DNA of 64,000 nucleotides from Hydractinia symbiolongicarpus (taxonomy: Eukaryota; Cnidaria; Hydrozoa; Anthoathecata; Hydractiniidae), in the NCBI RefSeq assembly GCF_029227915.1, contig NC_079882.1, positions 31,178,001 to 31,242,000 of the forward strand. The letters run 5' to 3'. Position 1 is the stretch's first letter. Each line of letters begins with the position of its first letter. Under the pieces are notes generated by a model, which searched no databases, was not told the DNA's origin, and worked only from the letters and a program-made list of their open reading frames with translations. The position numbers and the translations under genes are program-made. Positions 1-14,293 of this stretch are shown here, one piece after another.

Positions 1-311
1 GTTATTGAAATGTAATTTTTGAAACTGTCTGTATTTCTGCAGCGTGAGCTATCGTCTAGGATTGGTCCCAAAGTACAAAATGACTTATTTATCTAAATTT
101 TTAAATGAAGCGCTACCACAGCGCCCAGTGTAATTGCTGAGTTCCAGCAACCATGTCAGAATAAGAAGAATGTTAATTCTTGGAGTCCAATTGGCTCATT
201 CATCACATTTATAAGTTCAAAGTCCAAAATCAGCTCAATTAAGTCCCACATTCAATCGTTTCACTGTTAAATTCGATGCAACCTGGTAATATCAGAAACA
301 TATCGCAAAAT

Positions 312-356
312 ACATGTTGGTACGAACATGTGACGCAACCGTTGTAACTCAAACGG
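312..356. other. Two further inverted repeats in the satellite monomer
   Basis: At 312-331 ACATGT is repeated around an eight-base spacer; ACATGT is its own reverse complement, so the copies can also form a six-base stem. Most monomers have 'aatatgtg' in place of the second copy, leaving a weaker stem. At 339-356 the arms CCGTT and AACGG flank an eight-base spacer; this one is retained in most monomers. Function unknown. Confidence 0.5.
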
Positions 357-2139
357 AGTGATACCGTTACAAAGTCAATGAAATTTAGTTTTTAAAAATG
401 TCTCTATTTCTTCAACGCAGGCTAACGGCTAGGAATGGTCGGTCCCACAGCAAAAAATGACTTATTTATCTAAATTTCTAAATGAAGCGCTGCCGCAGCG
501 CCCAGTGTTACCGCTGAATTCCAGCAATCATGTCAAAATAAGAAGAATGTTATTTCTTGGAGTCCAATTTGTTCATTCATCACATTCATAATTTCAAAGT
601 CCAAAATCAGTCGAATTAAGTCCCTCGGTCAATCGTTTCACTGTTAAAAGCGACGCAACCTAGTAATATCTGAAACATATCGCTAAGTACATGTTTGTAC
701 GAATATGTGACGCAACCGTTGTAACTCAAACGGACTGATACCGTTAGAAAGTCAATGAAATATAGTTTTTGAAATTGTGTCCATTTATTCAGCGTGTGCT
801 ATCGTCTAGGATTGGTCCCAAAGTACAAAATGGCTTATTTATCTACATTTTTTAATAAAGCGCTAACACAGCGCCCAGTGGAAATGCTTTGTTCCAGCAA
901 TCATTTCAAATTAAGAAGAACGTTTTTTCTTGGAGTCCAGTTGTCTTATTGATCATATCTCTAGGGTCAAAGTTCAAAATCATTTCAATTAAGTCCCACA
1001 GTCAATCGTTTCATTGTTAAAAGCGATGCAACCTGGTAATATCTGAGACATATCGCTAAATACATGTTTGTACGAATATGTGACGCAACCGTTGTAACTC
1101 AAACGGAGTGATACCGTTACAAAGTCAATGAAATTTAGTTTTTGAAAATGTCTCTATTTCTTCTGCGCGAGCTAACAGCTAGGATTGGTCCTACAGTAAA
1201 AAATGACTTATTTATCTAAATTTTTAAATGAAGCGCTACCACAGCTCCCAGTGTAATTGCTGAGTTCCAGCAACCATGTCAGAATAAGAAGAATGTTAAT
1301 TCTTGGAGTCTAATTGGCTCATTCATCACATTTATAAGTTCAAAGTCCAAAATCAGCTCAATTAAGTCCCACATTCAATCGTTTCACTGTTAAAAGCGAT
1401 GCAACCTGGTAATATCAGAAACATATCGCAAAATACATGTTGGTACAAACATGTGACGCAACCGTTGTAACTCAAACGGAGTGATACCGTTACAAAGTCA
1501 ATGAAATTTAGTTTTTAAAAATGTCTCTATTTCTTCAACGCGGGCTAACGGCTAGGAATGGTCCCACAGTAAAAAATGTCTTATTTATCTAAATTTTTTA
1601 ATAAAGCGCTACCACAGCGCCCAGCGAAAATGCTCTGTTCCAGCAATCATTTCAAATTAAGAAGAACCTTTTTTCTTGGACTCCAGTTGTCTTATTGATC
1701 ATATTTTTAGGGTCAAAGTCCAAAATCAGTTCAATTAAGTCCCACAGTAAATTGGTTCACTGTTAAAAGCACTGCAACTTGGTACTATCTGAAAGATATC
1801 GCTAAACACATGTTGGTACAAATATGTGACGCAACCGTTGTACTTCAACGGACGGATACCGTTAGAAACTCAATGAAATTTAGTTTTTGAAACTGTCTGT
1901 ATTTCTGCAGCGTGCGCTATCGTCTAGGATTGGTCCCAAAGTACAAAATGGCTTATTTATCTACATTTTTTAATAAAGCGCCACCACAGCGCCCAGTGGA
2001 AATGCTTTGTTCCAGCAATCATTTCAAATTAAGAAGAACGTTTTTTCTTGGAGTCCAGTTGTCTTATTGATCTTATTTCTAGGGTCAAAGTCCAAAATCA
2101 TTTCAATTAAGTCCCACAGTCAATCGTTTCATTCTTAAA

Positions 2140-5100
2140 AACGATGCAACCTAGTAGAGTCAGAAAACTAACGCGAAATACATGTTGGTACGAATATGTG
2201 ACGCAACCGTTGTAACTCAAACGGAGTGATACCGTTACAAAGTCAATAAAAAGTAATTTTTGAAACTGTCTCTATTTCTTCAGCGTGCGCTATCGACTAG
2301 GATTGGTCCCACAGTAAAAAATGTCTTATTTATCTAAATTTTTTAATAAAGCGCTACCACAGCGCCCAGCGAAAATGCTCTGTTCCAGCAATCATTTCAA
2401 ATTAAGAAGAACCTTTTTTCTTGGAGTCCAGTTGTCTTATTGATCATATTTCTAGGGTCAAAGACCAAAATCAGTTCAATTAAGTCCCACAGTCAATGGG
2501 TACACTGTTAAAAGCACTGCAACTTGGTAATATCTGAAAGATATCGCTAAACACATGTTGGTACAAATATGTGACGCAACCGTTGTACTTCAACGGACGG
2601 ATACCGTTAGAAACTCAATGAAATTTAGTTTTTGAAACTGTCTGTATTTCTGCAGCGTGCGCTATCGTCTAGGTTTGGTCCCAAAGTACAAAATGCCTTA
2701 TTTATCTACATTTTTTAATAAAGCGCCACCACAGCGCCCAGTGGAAATGCTTTGTTCCAGCAATCATTTCAAATTAAGAAGAACGTTTTTTCTTGGAGTC
2801 CAGTTGTCTTATTGATCATATTTCTAGGGTCAAAGTCCAAAATCATTTCAATTAAGTCCCACAGTCAATCGTTTCATTGTTAAAAGCGATGCAACCTAGT
2901 AGAGTCAGAAAAATGACGCTAAATGCATGTTGGCACGAATATGTGACGCAACAGTTGTAAGTCAAACGGACCGATACTGTTAGAAAGTTAATGAAATGTA
3001 ATTTTTGAAACTGTCTGTATTTCTGCAGCGTGCGCTCTCGTCTAGGATTGGTCCCAAAGTACAAAATGACTTATTTATCTAAATTTTTTAATGAAGCGCT
3101 ACCACAGCGCCCAGTGTAATCGCTGAATTCCAGCAATCGTGTCAAATTATGGAGAATATTATTTCTTGGAGACCAATTGTCTCATTCATCACATTTATAA
3201 TGTCAAAGTCCAAAATCAGTTCAATTAAGTCCCAGAATTAATCGTTTCATTGTTAAAAGCGATGCAACCTAGTAATATCTGAAACATATCGCTAAATACA
3301 TGTTGGTACGAATATGTGACGCAACCGTTGCACTTCAAGCGGACGGATACTGTTAGAAACTCAATGTAATGTAGTTTTTAAAAGTGTCTCTACATCTTCA
3401 GCGCGTGCTATCGGCTAGGATTGGTACCACAGTAAAAAATGACTTATTTATCTAAATTTTTAAATGAAGCGCTACCACAGCGCCCAGTGTAATTGCTGAG
3501 TTCCAGCAACCATGTCAGAATAAGAAGAATGGTAATTCTTGGAGTCCAATTGGCTCATTCATCACATTTATAAGTTCAAAATCCAAAATCAGCTCAATTA
3601 AGTCCCACATTCAATCGTTTCACTGTTAAAAGCGATGCAACCTGGTAATATCAGAAACATATCGCAAAATACATGTTGGTACGAACATGTGACGCAACCG
3701 TTATAACTCAAACGGAGTGATACCGTTACAAAGTCAATGAAATTTAGTTTTTGAAAATGTCTCTATTTCTTCTGCGCGAGCCAACGGCTAGGATTGGTCC
3801 TACAGTAAAAAATGACTTATTTATCTACATTTTTTAATAAAGCGCTATCACAGAGCCCAGTGTAATCGTTGAGTCCAAGCAATCATGTCAAATTAAGAAG
3901 AATGTTATTTCTTGGAGTCCAATTGTCTCATTTATCACATTTATAAGTTCAAAGTCCAAAATCAGTTCAATTAAGTCCCACAGTAAATTGGTTCACTGGT
4001 AAAAGCCATGCAACTTTGTAATATCAGAAATATATCGCTAAATACATGTTGGTACGGATATGTGACGCAACCGTTGTAGCTCAAACAGACTGATAACGTT
4101 AGAAAGTCAATAAAATGTAATTTTTGAAACTGTTTCTATTTCTTCAGAGCGCGCTAACGTCTAGGATTGGTCCCACAGTAAAAAATGACTTATTTATCTA
4201 CATTTTTTAATAAAGCGCTACCACAGCACCCAGTGGAAATGCCCTGTTCCAGCAATCATTTCAAGTTAAGAAGAACGTTTTTTCTTGGAGTCCAGTTGTC
4301 TTATTAATCGTATTTCCAGGGTCAAAGACCACAATCATTTCAATTAAGTCCCACATTCAATCGTTTCATTGTTAAAGCGCTGCAACCCAGTAGAGTCAGA
4401 AAACTAACGCGAAATACATGTTGGTACGAATATGTGACGCAACCGTTGTAACTCAAACGGAGTGATACTGTTACAAAGACAATGAAATTTAGTTTTCGAA
4501 AATGTCTCTATTTCTTCAACGCGAGCTAACGGCTAGGAATGGTCCCACAGTAAAAAGTGACTTTTTTATCTACATTTTTTAATAAAGCGCTATCACAGCG
4601 CCCAGTGTAATCGTTGAGTTCAAGCAATCATGTCAATTTAAGAAGAATGTTATTTCTTGGAGTCCAATTGTCTCATTTATCACATTTATAAGTTCAAAGT
4701 CCAAAATCAGTTCTATTAAGTCCCACAGTAAATTGGTTCACTGTTAAAAGCGATGCAACCTGGTAATATCAGAAACATATCCCAAAATACATGTTGGTAC
4801 AAATATGTGACGCAACCGTTGCAACTCAAACGGAGTGATACCGTCATAAAGTCAATGAAATTTAGTTTTTGAAACTGTCTCTATTTCTTCAGCGCGAGCT
4901 AACGGCTAGGATTGGTCCCACAATAAAAAATGACTTATTTATCTACATTTTTTAATAAAGCCCTATCACAGCACCCAGTGTAATCGTTGAGTTCAAGCAA
5001 TCATGTCAAATTAAGAAGAATGCTATTTCTTTGAGTCCAATTGTTTCATTTATCACATTTATAAGTTCAAAGTCCAAAATCAGTTCAATTAAGTCACACA

Positions 5101-7166
5101 GTAAATTGTTTCACTGTTAAAAGCCATGCAACTTGGTAATATCTGAAAGATATCGCTAAACACATGTTGGTACGATTATGTGACGCGACCGCTGTACTTC
5201 AAGCGGACGGATACTGTTAGAAACTCAATGAAATGTAGTTTTTGAAACTGTCTCTATATCTTCAGCGCGTTCTAACGGTTAGTATTGCTCCCACAGTAAA
5301 AATGACTTATTTATCTAAATTTATAAATGAAGCGCTACCACAGCGCCCAGTGTAATCGCTGAGTTCCAGCAACCATGTCAAATTAAGAAGAATGTTATTT
5401 CTTGGAGTCCAATTGTCTCATTTATCACATTTATAAGTTCAAAGTCCAAAATCAGTTCAATTAAGTCCCACAGTAAATCGGTTCACTGTTAAAGGCCATG
5501 CAACTTGGTAATATCAGAAACATATCGCTAAATACATGTTGGTACGGATATTTGACGCAACCGTTGTAGCTCAAACAGACTGATAACGTTAGAAAGACAA
5601 TAAAATGTAATTTTTGAAACTGTCTCTATTTCTTCAGAGCGCGCTAACGTCTAGAATTGGTCCCACAGTAAAAAATGGCTTATTTATCTACATTTTTTAA
5701 TAAAGCGCTACCACAGCGCCCAGTGGAAATGCTCTGTTCCAGCAATCATTTCAAGTTAAGAAGAACGTTTTTTCTTGGAGTCCAGTTGTCTTATTGATCA
5801 TATTTCCAGGGTCAAAGTCCACAATCATTTCAATTAAGTCCCACAGTCAATCGTTTCAATGTTAACAGCGCTGCAACCTAGTAGAGTCAGAAAACTAACG
5901 CGAAATACATGTTGGTACGAATATGTGACGCAACCGTTGGAACTCAAACGGAGTGATACCGTTACAAAGTCAATAAAATGTAATTTTTGAAACTGTCTCT
6001 ATTTCTTCAGCGTGCGCTATCGACTAGGATTGGTCACACAGTAAAAAATGTCTTATTTATTTAAATTTTTTAATAAAGCGCTACCACAGCGCCCAGCTAT
6101 AATGCTCTGTTCCAGCAACATTTCAAATTAAGAAGAACCTTTTTTCTTGGAGTCCAGTTGTCTTATTGATCATATTTCTAGGGTCAAAGTCCAAAATCAG
6201 TTCAATTAAGTCCCACAGTAAATTGGTTCACTGTTAAAAGCACTGCAACTTGGTAATATCTGAAAGATATCGCTAAACACATGTTGGTACAAATATGTGA
6301 CGCAACCGTTGTACTTCAACGGAAGGATACCGTTAGAAACTCAATGAAATTTAGTTTTTGAAACTGTCTGTATTTCTGCAGCGTGCGCTATCGTCTAGGG
6401 TTGGTCCCAAAGTACAAAATGGCTTATTTATCTACATTTTTTAATAAAGCGCCACCACAGCGCCCAGTGGAAATGCTTTGTTCCAGCAATCATTTCAAAT
6501 TAAGAAGAACGTTTTTTCTTGGAGTCCAGTTGTCTTATTGATCATATTTCTAGGGTCAAAGTCCAAAATCATTTCAATTAAGTCCCACAGTCAATCGTTT
6601 CATTCTTAAAAGCGATGCAACCTAGTAGAGTCAGAAAAATGACGCTAAATGCATGTTGGCACGAATATGTGACGCAACAGTTGTAAGTCAAACGAACCGA
6701 TACTGTCAGAAAGTTAATGAAATGTAATTTTTGAAACTGTCTGTATTTCTGCAGCGTGCGCTCTCGTCTAGGATTGGTCCCAAAGTACAAAATGACTTAT
6801 TTATCTAAATTTTTTAATGAAGCGCTACCGCAGCGCCCAGTGTAATCGCTGAATTCCAGCAATCGTGTCAAATTATGGAGAATGTTATTTCATGGAGACC
6901 AATTGTCTCATTCATCACATTTATAAGTTCAAAGTCCAAAATCAGTTCAATTAAGTCCCAGAATTAATCGTTTCACTGTTAAAAGCGATGCAACCTAGTA
7001 ATATCTGAAACATATCGCTAAATACATGTTGGTACGAATATGTGACGCAACCGTTGCACTTCAAGCGGACGGATACTGTTAGAAACTCAATGTAATGTAG
7101 TTTTTAAAAGTGTCTCTATATCTTCAGCGCGTGCTAACGGCTAGGATTGGTACCACAGTAAAAAGT
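2140..7166. repeat. Duplicated 1.3-kb satellite segment, 10 monomers apart
   Basis: Positions about 2,140-3,440 and 5,866-7,166 are near-identical with a shift of about 3,726 bp, which is ten monomers. Shared private variants include 'gctatcgactaggattgg', 'atgtcttattta', the 'gacgctaaatgcatgttggc' form and 'ggattggtaccacag' at the right end. The intervening monomers are not visibly collinear beyond this stretch, so it reads as a dispersed segmental copy within the array, or the remnant of an older 10-monomer period. Confidence 0.7.
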
Positions 7167-8035
7167 GACTTATTTATCTACATTTTTTATTAAAGCGCTA
7201 TCACAGCGCCCAGTGTAATCGTTGAGTTCAAGCAATCATGTCAAATTAAGAAGAATGTTATTTCTTGGAGTCCAATTGTCTCATTTATCACATTTATAAG
7301 TTCAAAGTCCAAAATCAGCTCAATTAAGTCCCACAGTCAATCGTTTCACTGTTAAAAGCGATGCAACCTGGTAATATCAGAAACATATCGCTAAATACAT
7401 GTTGGTATGAACATGTGACGCAACCGTTGTAACTCAAACGGAGTGATACCGTTACAAAGTCAATGAAATTTAGTTTTTGAAAATGTCTCTATTTCCTCTG
7501 CGCGAGCTAACGGTTAGGATTGGTCCTACAGTAAAAAACGACTTATTTATCTACATTTTTTAATAAAGCGCTATCACAGCGCCCAGTGTAATCGTTGAGT
7601 TCAAGCAATCATGTCAAATTAAGAAGAATGTTATTTCTTGGAGTCCAATTGTCTCATTTATCACATTTATAAGTTCAAAGTTCAAAATCAGTTCAATTAA
7701 GTCTCACAGTAAATTGGTTTACTGTTAAAAGCCATGCAACTTGGTAATATCAGAAACATATCGCTAAATACATGTTGGTACGGATATGTGACGCAACCGT
7801 TGTAGCTCAAACAGACTGATAACGTTAGAAAGTCAATGTAATGTAGTTTTTGAAAGTGTCTCTATATCTTCAGCGCGTGCTAACGGCTAGGATTGGTACC
7901 ACAGTAAAAAATGACTTTTTTATCTCAATTTTTTAATGAAGCGCTACCGCAGCGCCCAGTGGAAATGCTCTGTTCCAGCAATCATTTCAAATTAAGAAGA
8001 ACGTTTTTTCTTGGAGTCCAGTTTTCTTATTGATC

Positions 8036-10275
8036 ATATTTCTAGGGTCAAAGTCCAAAATCATTTCAATTAAGTCCCACAGTCAATCGTTTCATTCTTA
8101 AAAGCGATGCAACCTAGTAGAGTCAGAAAAATGACGCTAAATGCATGTTGGCACGAATATGTGACGCAACAGTTGTAAGTCAAACGGACCGATACTGTCA
8201 GAAAGTTATTGAAATGTAATTTTTGAAACTGTCTGTATTTCTGCAGCGTGCGCTATCGTCTAGGATTGGTCCCAAAGTACAAAATGACTTATTTATCTAA
8301 ATTTTTTAATGAAGCTCTACCGCAGCGCCCAGTGTAATCGCTGAATTCCAGCAATCGTGTCAAATTAAGAAGAACGTTTTTTCTTGGAGTCCAGTTGTCT
8401 TATTGATCCGATTTCTAGGGTCAAAGTCCAAAATCATTTCATTTAAGTCCCACAGTCAATCGTTTCACTGTTAAAAGCGATGCAACCTGGTAATATCGGA
8501 AACATATCGCTAAATACATGTTGGTATGAACATGTGACGCAACCGTTGTAACTCAAACGGAGTGATACCGTTACAAAGTCAATGAAATTTAGTTCTTAAA
8601 AATGTCTCTATTTCTTCTGCGCGAGCTAACGGCTAGGATTGGTCCTACAGTAAAAAATGACTTATTTATCTACATTTTTTAATAAAGCGCTATCACAGCG
8701 CCCAGTGTAATCGTTGAGTTCAAGCAATCATGTCAAATTAAGAAGAATGTTATTTCTTGGAGTCCAATTGTCTCATTTATCACATTTATAAGTTCAAAGT
8801 CCAAAATCAGTTCAATTAAGTCCCACAGTAAATCGGTTCACTGTTAAAAGCCATGCAACTTGGTAATATCAGAAGCATATCGCTAAATACATGTTGATAC
8901 GGATATGTGACGCAACCGTTGTAGCTCAAACAGACTGATAACGTTAGAAAGACAATAAAATGTAATTTTTGAAACTGTCTCTATTTCTTCAGAGCGCGCT
9001 AACGTCTAGATTTGGTCCCACAGTAAAAAATGGCTTATTTATCTACATTTTTTAATAAAGCGCTACCACAGCGCCCAGTGGAAAAGCTCTGTTCCAACAA
9101 TCATTTCAAGTTAAGAAGAACGTTTTTTCTTGTAGTCCGGTTGTCTTATTGATCATATTTCTAGGGTCAAAGTCCAAAATCATTTCAATTAAGTCCCACA
9201 GTCAATCGTTTCATTCTTAAAAGCGATGCAACCTAGTAGAGTCAGAAAAATGACGCTAAATGCATGTTGGCACGAATATGTGACGCAACAGTTGTAAGTC
9301 AAACGAACCGATACTGTCAGAAAGTTAATGAAATGTAATTTTTGAAACTGTCTGTATTTCTGCAGCGTGCGCTATCGTCTAGGATTGGTCCCAAAGTACA
9401 AAATGACTTATTTATCTAAATTTTTTAATGAAGCTCTACCGCAGCGCCCAGTGTAATCGCTGAATTCCAGCAATCGTGTCAAATTAAGAAGAACGTTTTT
9501 TCTTGGAGTCCAGTTGTCTTATTGATCCGATTTCTAGGGTCAAAGTCCAAAATCATTTCATTTAAGTCCCACAGTCAATCGTTTCACTGTTAAAAGCGAT
9601 GCAACCTGGTAATATCGGAAACATATCGCTGAATACATGTTGGTATGAACATGTGACGCAACCGTTGTAACTCAAACGGAGTGATACCGTTACAAAGTCA
9701 ATGAAATTTAGTTTTTGAAAATGTCTCTATTTCTTCTGCGCGAGCTAACGGCTAGGATTGGTCCTACAGTAAAAAATGACTTATTTATCTACATTTTTTA
9801 ATAAAGCGCTATCACAGCGCCCAGTGTAATCGTTGAGTTCAAGCAATCATGTCAAATTAAGAAGAATGTTATTTCTTGGAGTCCAATTGTCTCATTTATC
9901 ACATTTATAAGTTCAAAGTCCAAAATCAGTTCAATTAAGTCCCACAGTAAATCGGTTCACTGTTAAAAGCCATGCAACTTGGTAATATCAGAAGCATATC
10001 GCTAAATACATGTTGGTACGGATATGTGACGCAACCGTTGTAGCTCAAACAGACTGATAACGTTAGAAAGACAATAAAATGTAATTTTTGAAACTGTCTC
10101 TATTTCTTCAGAGCGCGCTAACGTCTAGATTTGGTCCCACAGTAAAAAATGGCTTATTTATCTACATTTTTTAATAAAGCGCTACCACAGCGCCCAGTGG
10201 AAAAGCTCTGTTCCAACAATCATTTCAAGTTAAGAAGAACGTTTTTTCTTGTAGTCCGGTTGTCTTATTGATCAT
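8036..10275. repeat. Tandem duplication of a 3-monomer block (1,119 bp)
   Basis: About 8,036-9,154 and 9,155-10,275 are near-identical with a shift of 1,119 bp, three monomers. Diagnostic shared changes are 'gaagctctaccgcagc' (8,310 and 9,429), 'ttgatccgatttctaggg' (near 8,402 and 9,521) and 'ctagatttggtcccac' (9,006 and 10,125). The copies differ at a few bases, for example 'aaacggaccg' versus 'aaacgaaccg'. It is the clearest recent unequal-exchange product in domain I. Confidence 0.85.
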
Positions 10276-13200
10276 ATTTCCAGGTTCAAAGTCCACAATC
10301 ATTTCAATTAAGTCCCACAGTCAATCGTGTCATTGTTAAAAGCGCTGCAACCTAGTAGAGTCTGAAAACTAACGCGAAATACATGTTGGTACGAATATGT
10401 GACGCAACCGTTGTAACTCAAACGGAGTGATACCGTTACAAAGTCAATGAAATTTAGTTTTCGAAAATGTCTCTATTTCTTCAACGCAAGCTAACGGCTA
10501 GGAATGGTCCCACAGTAAAAAATGACTTATTTATCTACATTTTTTAATAAAACGCTATCACAGCGCCCAGTGTAATCGTTGAGTTCAAGCAATCATGTCA
10601 AATAAGGAAGAATGTTATTTCTTGAAGTCCAATTGTCTCATTTATCACATTTATAAGTTCAAAGTTCAAAATCAGTTCTATTAAGTCCCACAGTAAATTG
10701 GTTCACTGTTAAAAACACTGCAACTTGGTAATATCTGAAAGATATCGCTAAATACATGTTGGTACGAATATGTGACGCAACCGTTGTACTTCAAGCGGAC
10801 GGATACCGTTAGAAACTCAATGTAATGTAGTTTTTAAAATTGTCTCCATTTCTTCAGCGCGCGCTAACGGCAAAGATTGGTCCCACAGTACAAAATGACT
10901 TATTTATCTATATTTTTAGATGAAGCCCTACCGTAGCACCCAGTGTAATCGCTAAATTCCACAATCATATACAATTAAGAAAAATGTTATTTCTTGGAGT
11001 CCAATTGTCTAATTTATCACATTCCTAATGTCAAAGTCCAAAATCAGTTCAGTTAAGTCCCACAATAAATTGGTTCACTGTTAAAAGCACTGCAACTTGG
11101 TAATATCTGAAAGATATCGCTAAACACATGTTGGTACAAATATGTGACCCAACCGTTGTACTTCAACGGACGGATACCGTTAGAAACTCAATGAAATTTA
11201 GTTTTTGAAACTGTCTGTATTTCTGCAGCGTACGCTATCGTCTATGATTGGTCCCAAAGTACAAAATGGCTTATTTATCTACATTTTTTAATAAAGCGCT
11301 ACCACAGCGCCCAGTGGAAATGCTTTGTTCCAGCAATCATTTCAAATTAAGAAGAACGTTTTTTCTTGGAGTCCAGTTGTCTTATTGATCATATTTCTAG
11401 GGTCAAAGTCCAAAATCATTTCAATTAAGTCCCACAGTCAGTCGTTTCATTCTTAAAAGCGATGCAACCTAGTAGAGTCAGAAAAATGACGCTAAATGCA
11501 TGTTGGCACGAATATGTGACGCAACAGTTGTAAGTCAAACGGACCGATACTGTTAGAAAGTTAACGAAATGTAATTTTTGATACTGTCTGTATTTCTGCA
11601 GCGTGCGCTACCGTCTAGGATTGGTCCCAAAGTACAAAATGACTTATTTATCTACATTTTTTAATAAAGCGCTATCACAGCGCCCAGTGTAATCGTTGAG
11701 TTCAAGCAATCATGTCAAATTAAGAAGAATGTAATTTCTTGGAGTCCAATTGTCTCATTTATCACATTTATAAGTTCAAAGTCCAAAATCAGTTCTATTA
11801 AGTCCCTCAGTAAATTGGTTCACTGTTAAAAGCGATGCAACCTGGTAATATCAGAAACATATCGCAAAATACATGTTGGTACGAGCATGTGACGCAACCG
11901 TTATAACTCAAACGGAGTGATACCGTTACAAAGTCAATAAAATTTAGTTTTTGAAAATGTCTCTATTTCTTCTGCGCGAGCTAACGGCTAGGATTGGTTC
12001 TACAGTAAAAAATGACTTATTTATCTACGTTTTTTAATAAAGCGCTATCACAGCGCCCAGTGTAATCGTTGAGTTCAAGCAATCATGTCAAATTTAGAAG
12101 AATGTTATTTCTTGGAGTCCAATTGTCTCATTTATCACATTTATAAGTTCAAAGTCCAAAATCAATTCAATTAAGTCCCACAGTAAATTGTTTCACTGTT
12201 AAAAGCCATGCAACTTGGTAATAACTGAAAGATATCGCTAAACACATGTTGGTACGATTATGTGACGCGACCGCTGTACTTCAAGCGGACGGATACCGTT
12301 AGAAACTCAATGAAATGTATTTTTTGAAACTGTCTCTATATCTTCAGCGTGTTCTAACGGTTAGTATTGCTCCCACAGTAAAAATGACTTATTTATCTAA
12401 ATTTATAAATGAAGCGCTACCACAGCGCCCAGTGTAATCGCTGAGTTCCAGCAACCATGTCAGATGAAGAAAAATGTTCTTCCTTGGAGTCGAATTGGCT
12501 CAGGTATCACATTTATAAGTTCAAAGTCCAAAATCAGTTCAATTAAGTCCCACGGTCAATCGTTTCACTGTTAAAAGCGACGCAACCTAGTAATATCTGA
12601 AACATATCGCTAAGTACATGTTGGTACGAATATATGACGCAACCGTTGTAACTCAAACGGACTGATACCGTTAGAAAGTCAATGAAATATAGTTTTTGAA
12701 ATTGTCTCCATTTCTTCAGCGCGCGCTAACGGCAAAGATTGGTCCCACAGTACAAAATGACTTATTTATCTATATTTTTAAATGAAGCGCTACCGTAGCG
12801 CCCAGTGTAATCGCTAAATTCCAGCAACCATGTCAGAATAAGAAGAATGTTAATTCTTGGAGTCCAATTGCCTCATTCATCACATTTATAAGTTCAAAGT
12901 CCAAAATCAGCTCAATTAAGTTCCACAGTCAATCGTTTCACTGTTAAAAGCGATGCAACCTGGTAATATCAGAAACATATCGCTAAATACATGTTGGTAT
13001 GAACATGTGACACAACCGTTGTAACTCAAACGGAGTGATACCGTTACAAAGTCAATGAAATTTAGTTTTTGAAAATGTCTCTATTTCTTCTGCGCGAGCT
13101 AACGGCTAGGATTGGTCCTACAGTAAAAAATGACTTATTTATCTACATTTTTTAATAAAGCGCTATCACAGCGCCCAGTGTAATCGTTGAGTTCAAGCAA

Positions 13201-14278
13201 TCATGTCAAATTAAGAAAAATGTTATTTCTTGGAGTCCAATTGTCTCATTTACCACATTTATAAGTTCAAAGTCCAAAATCAGTTCAATTAAGTCCCACA
13301 GTAAATCGGTTCACTGTTAAAAGCCATGCAACTTGGTAATATCAGAAACATATCCCTAAATACATGTTGGTACGGATATGTGACGCAACCGTTGTAGCTC
13401 AAACAGGCTGATAACGTTAGAAAGACAATAAAATGTAATTTTTGAAACTGTCTCTATTTCTTCAGAGCGCGCTAACGTCTAGGATTGGTCCCACAGTAAA
13501 AAATGGCTTATTTATCTACATTTTTTAATAAAGCGCTACCACTGCGCCCAGTGGAAATGCTCTGTTCCAGCAATCATTTCAAGTTAAGAAGAACGTTTTT
13601 TCTTGGAGTCCAGTTATCTTATTGATCATATTTCCAGGGTCAAAGTCCACAATCATTTCAATTAAGTCCCACAGTCAATCGTTTCATTGTTAAAAGCGCT
13701 GCAACTTAATAGAGTCAGAAAACTAACGCGAAATACATGTTGGTACGAATATGTGACGCAATCGTTGTAACTCAAACGGAGTGATACCGTTACAAAGTCA
13801 ATGAAATTTAGTTTTCGAAAATGTCTCTATTTCTTCAACGCGAGCTAACGGCTAGGAATGGTCCCACAGTAAAAAATGACTTATTTATCTACATTTTTTA
13901 ATAAAGCGCTATCACAGCGCCCAGTGTAATCGTTGAGTTCAAGCAATCATGTCAAATAAGGAAGAATGTTATTTCTTGGAGTCCAATTGTCTCATTTATC
14001 ACATTTATAAGTTCAAAGTTCAAAATCAGTTCTATTAAGTCCCAAAGTAAATTGGTTCACTGTTAAAAGCACTGCAACTTGGTAATATCTGAAAGATATC
14101 GCTAAATACATGTTGCTACGAATATGTGACGCAACCGTTGTACTTCAAGCAGACGGATACCGTTAGAAACTCAATGTAATGTAGTTTTTAAAATTGTCTC
14201 CATTTCTTCAGCGCGCGCTAACGGCAAAGATTGGTCCCACAGTACAAAATGACATATTTATCTAAATTTCTAAATGAA

Positions 14279-14293
14279 GCGCTGCCGCAGCGC
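14279..14293. other. Example of the conserved monomer hairpin, longest-stem form
   Basis: Nearly every monomer has GCGCT and AGCGC arms around a five-base loop after the 'cttatttatct' segment (for example 15,768-15,782). Here the variant 'gcgctgccgcagcgc' extends this to six-base arms, GCGCTG and CAGCGC, around a three-base loop. The loop varies (accac, accgc, atcac, accaa) while the arms are mostly retained. A role as a protein-binding or structural site is inference. Confidence 0.6.

Larger units (their letters stand above)
1..14250. repeat. Satellite domain I: heterogeneous monomer variants
   Basis: Monomers here mix two main forms of the segment after the hairpin: one with 'gaacgttttttcttgg' and 'gatcatatttctaggg', and one with 'gagttcaagcaatcatg' and 'tcatttatcacatttat'. 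Variants confined by eye to this domain are 'tttctgcagcg' (a CTGCAG site, for example near 36, 1,905, 2,650, 6,375, 8,240, 9,360, 11,222 and 11,595) and 'ctaacgcgaaatac' (near 2,170, 4,400, 5,895, 10,370 and 13,725). The forms 'gttacagcaatcatg' and 'gtacagaatg', abundant later, are absent. Longer-range duplications exist (listed separately), but no regular higher-order period spans the domain. Confidence 0.75.

Noticed and set aside
426-446. Possible insertion element at 'ggtcggtcccacag'
   Set aside because: It is only a four-base repeat of 'ggtc' that makes one monomer 377 bp long, a simple slippage event.
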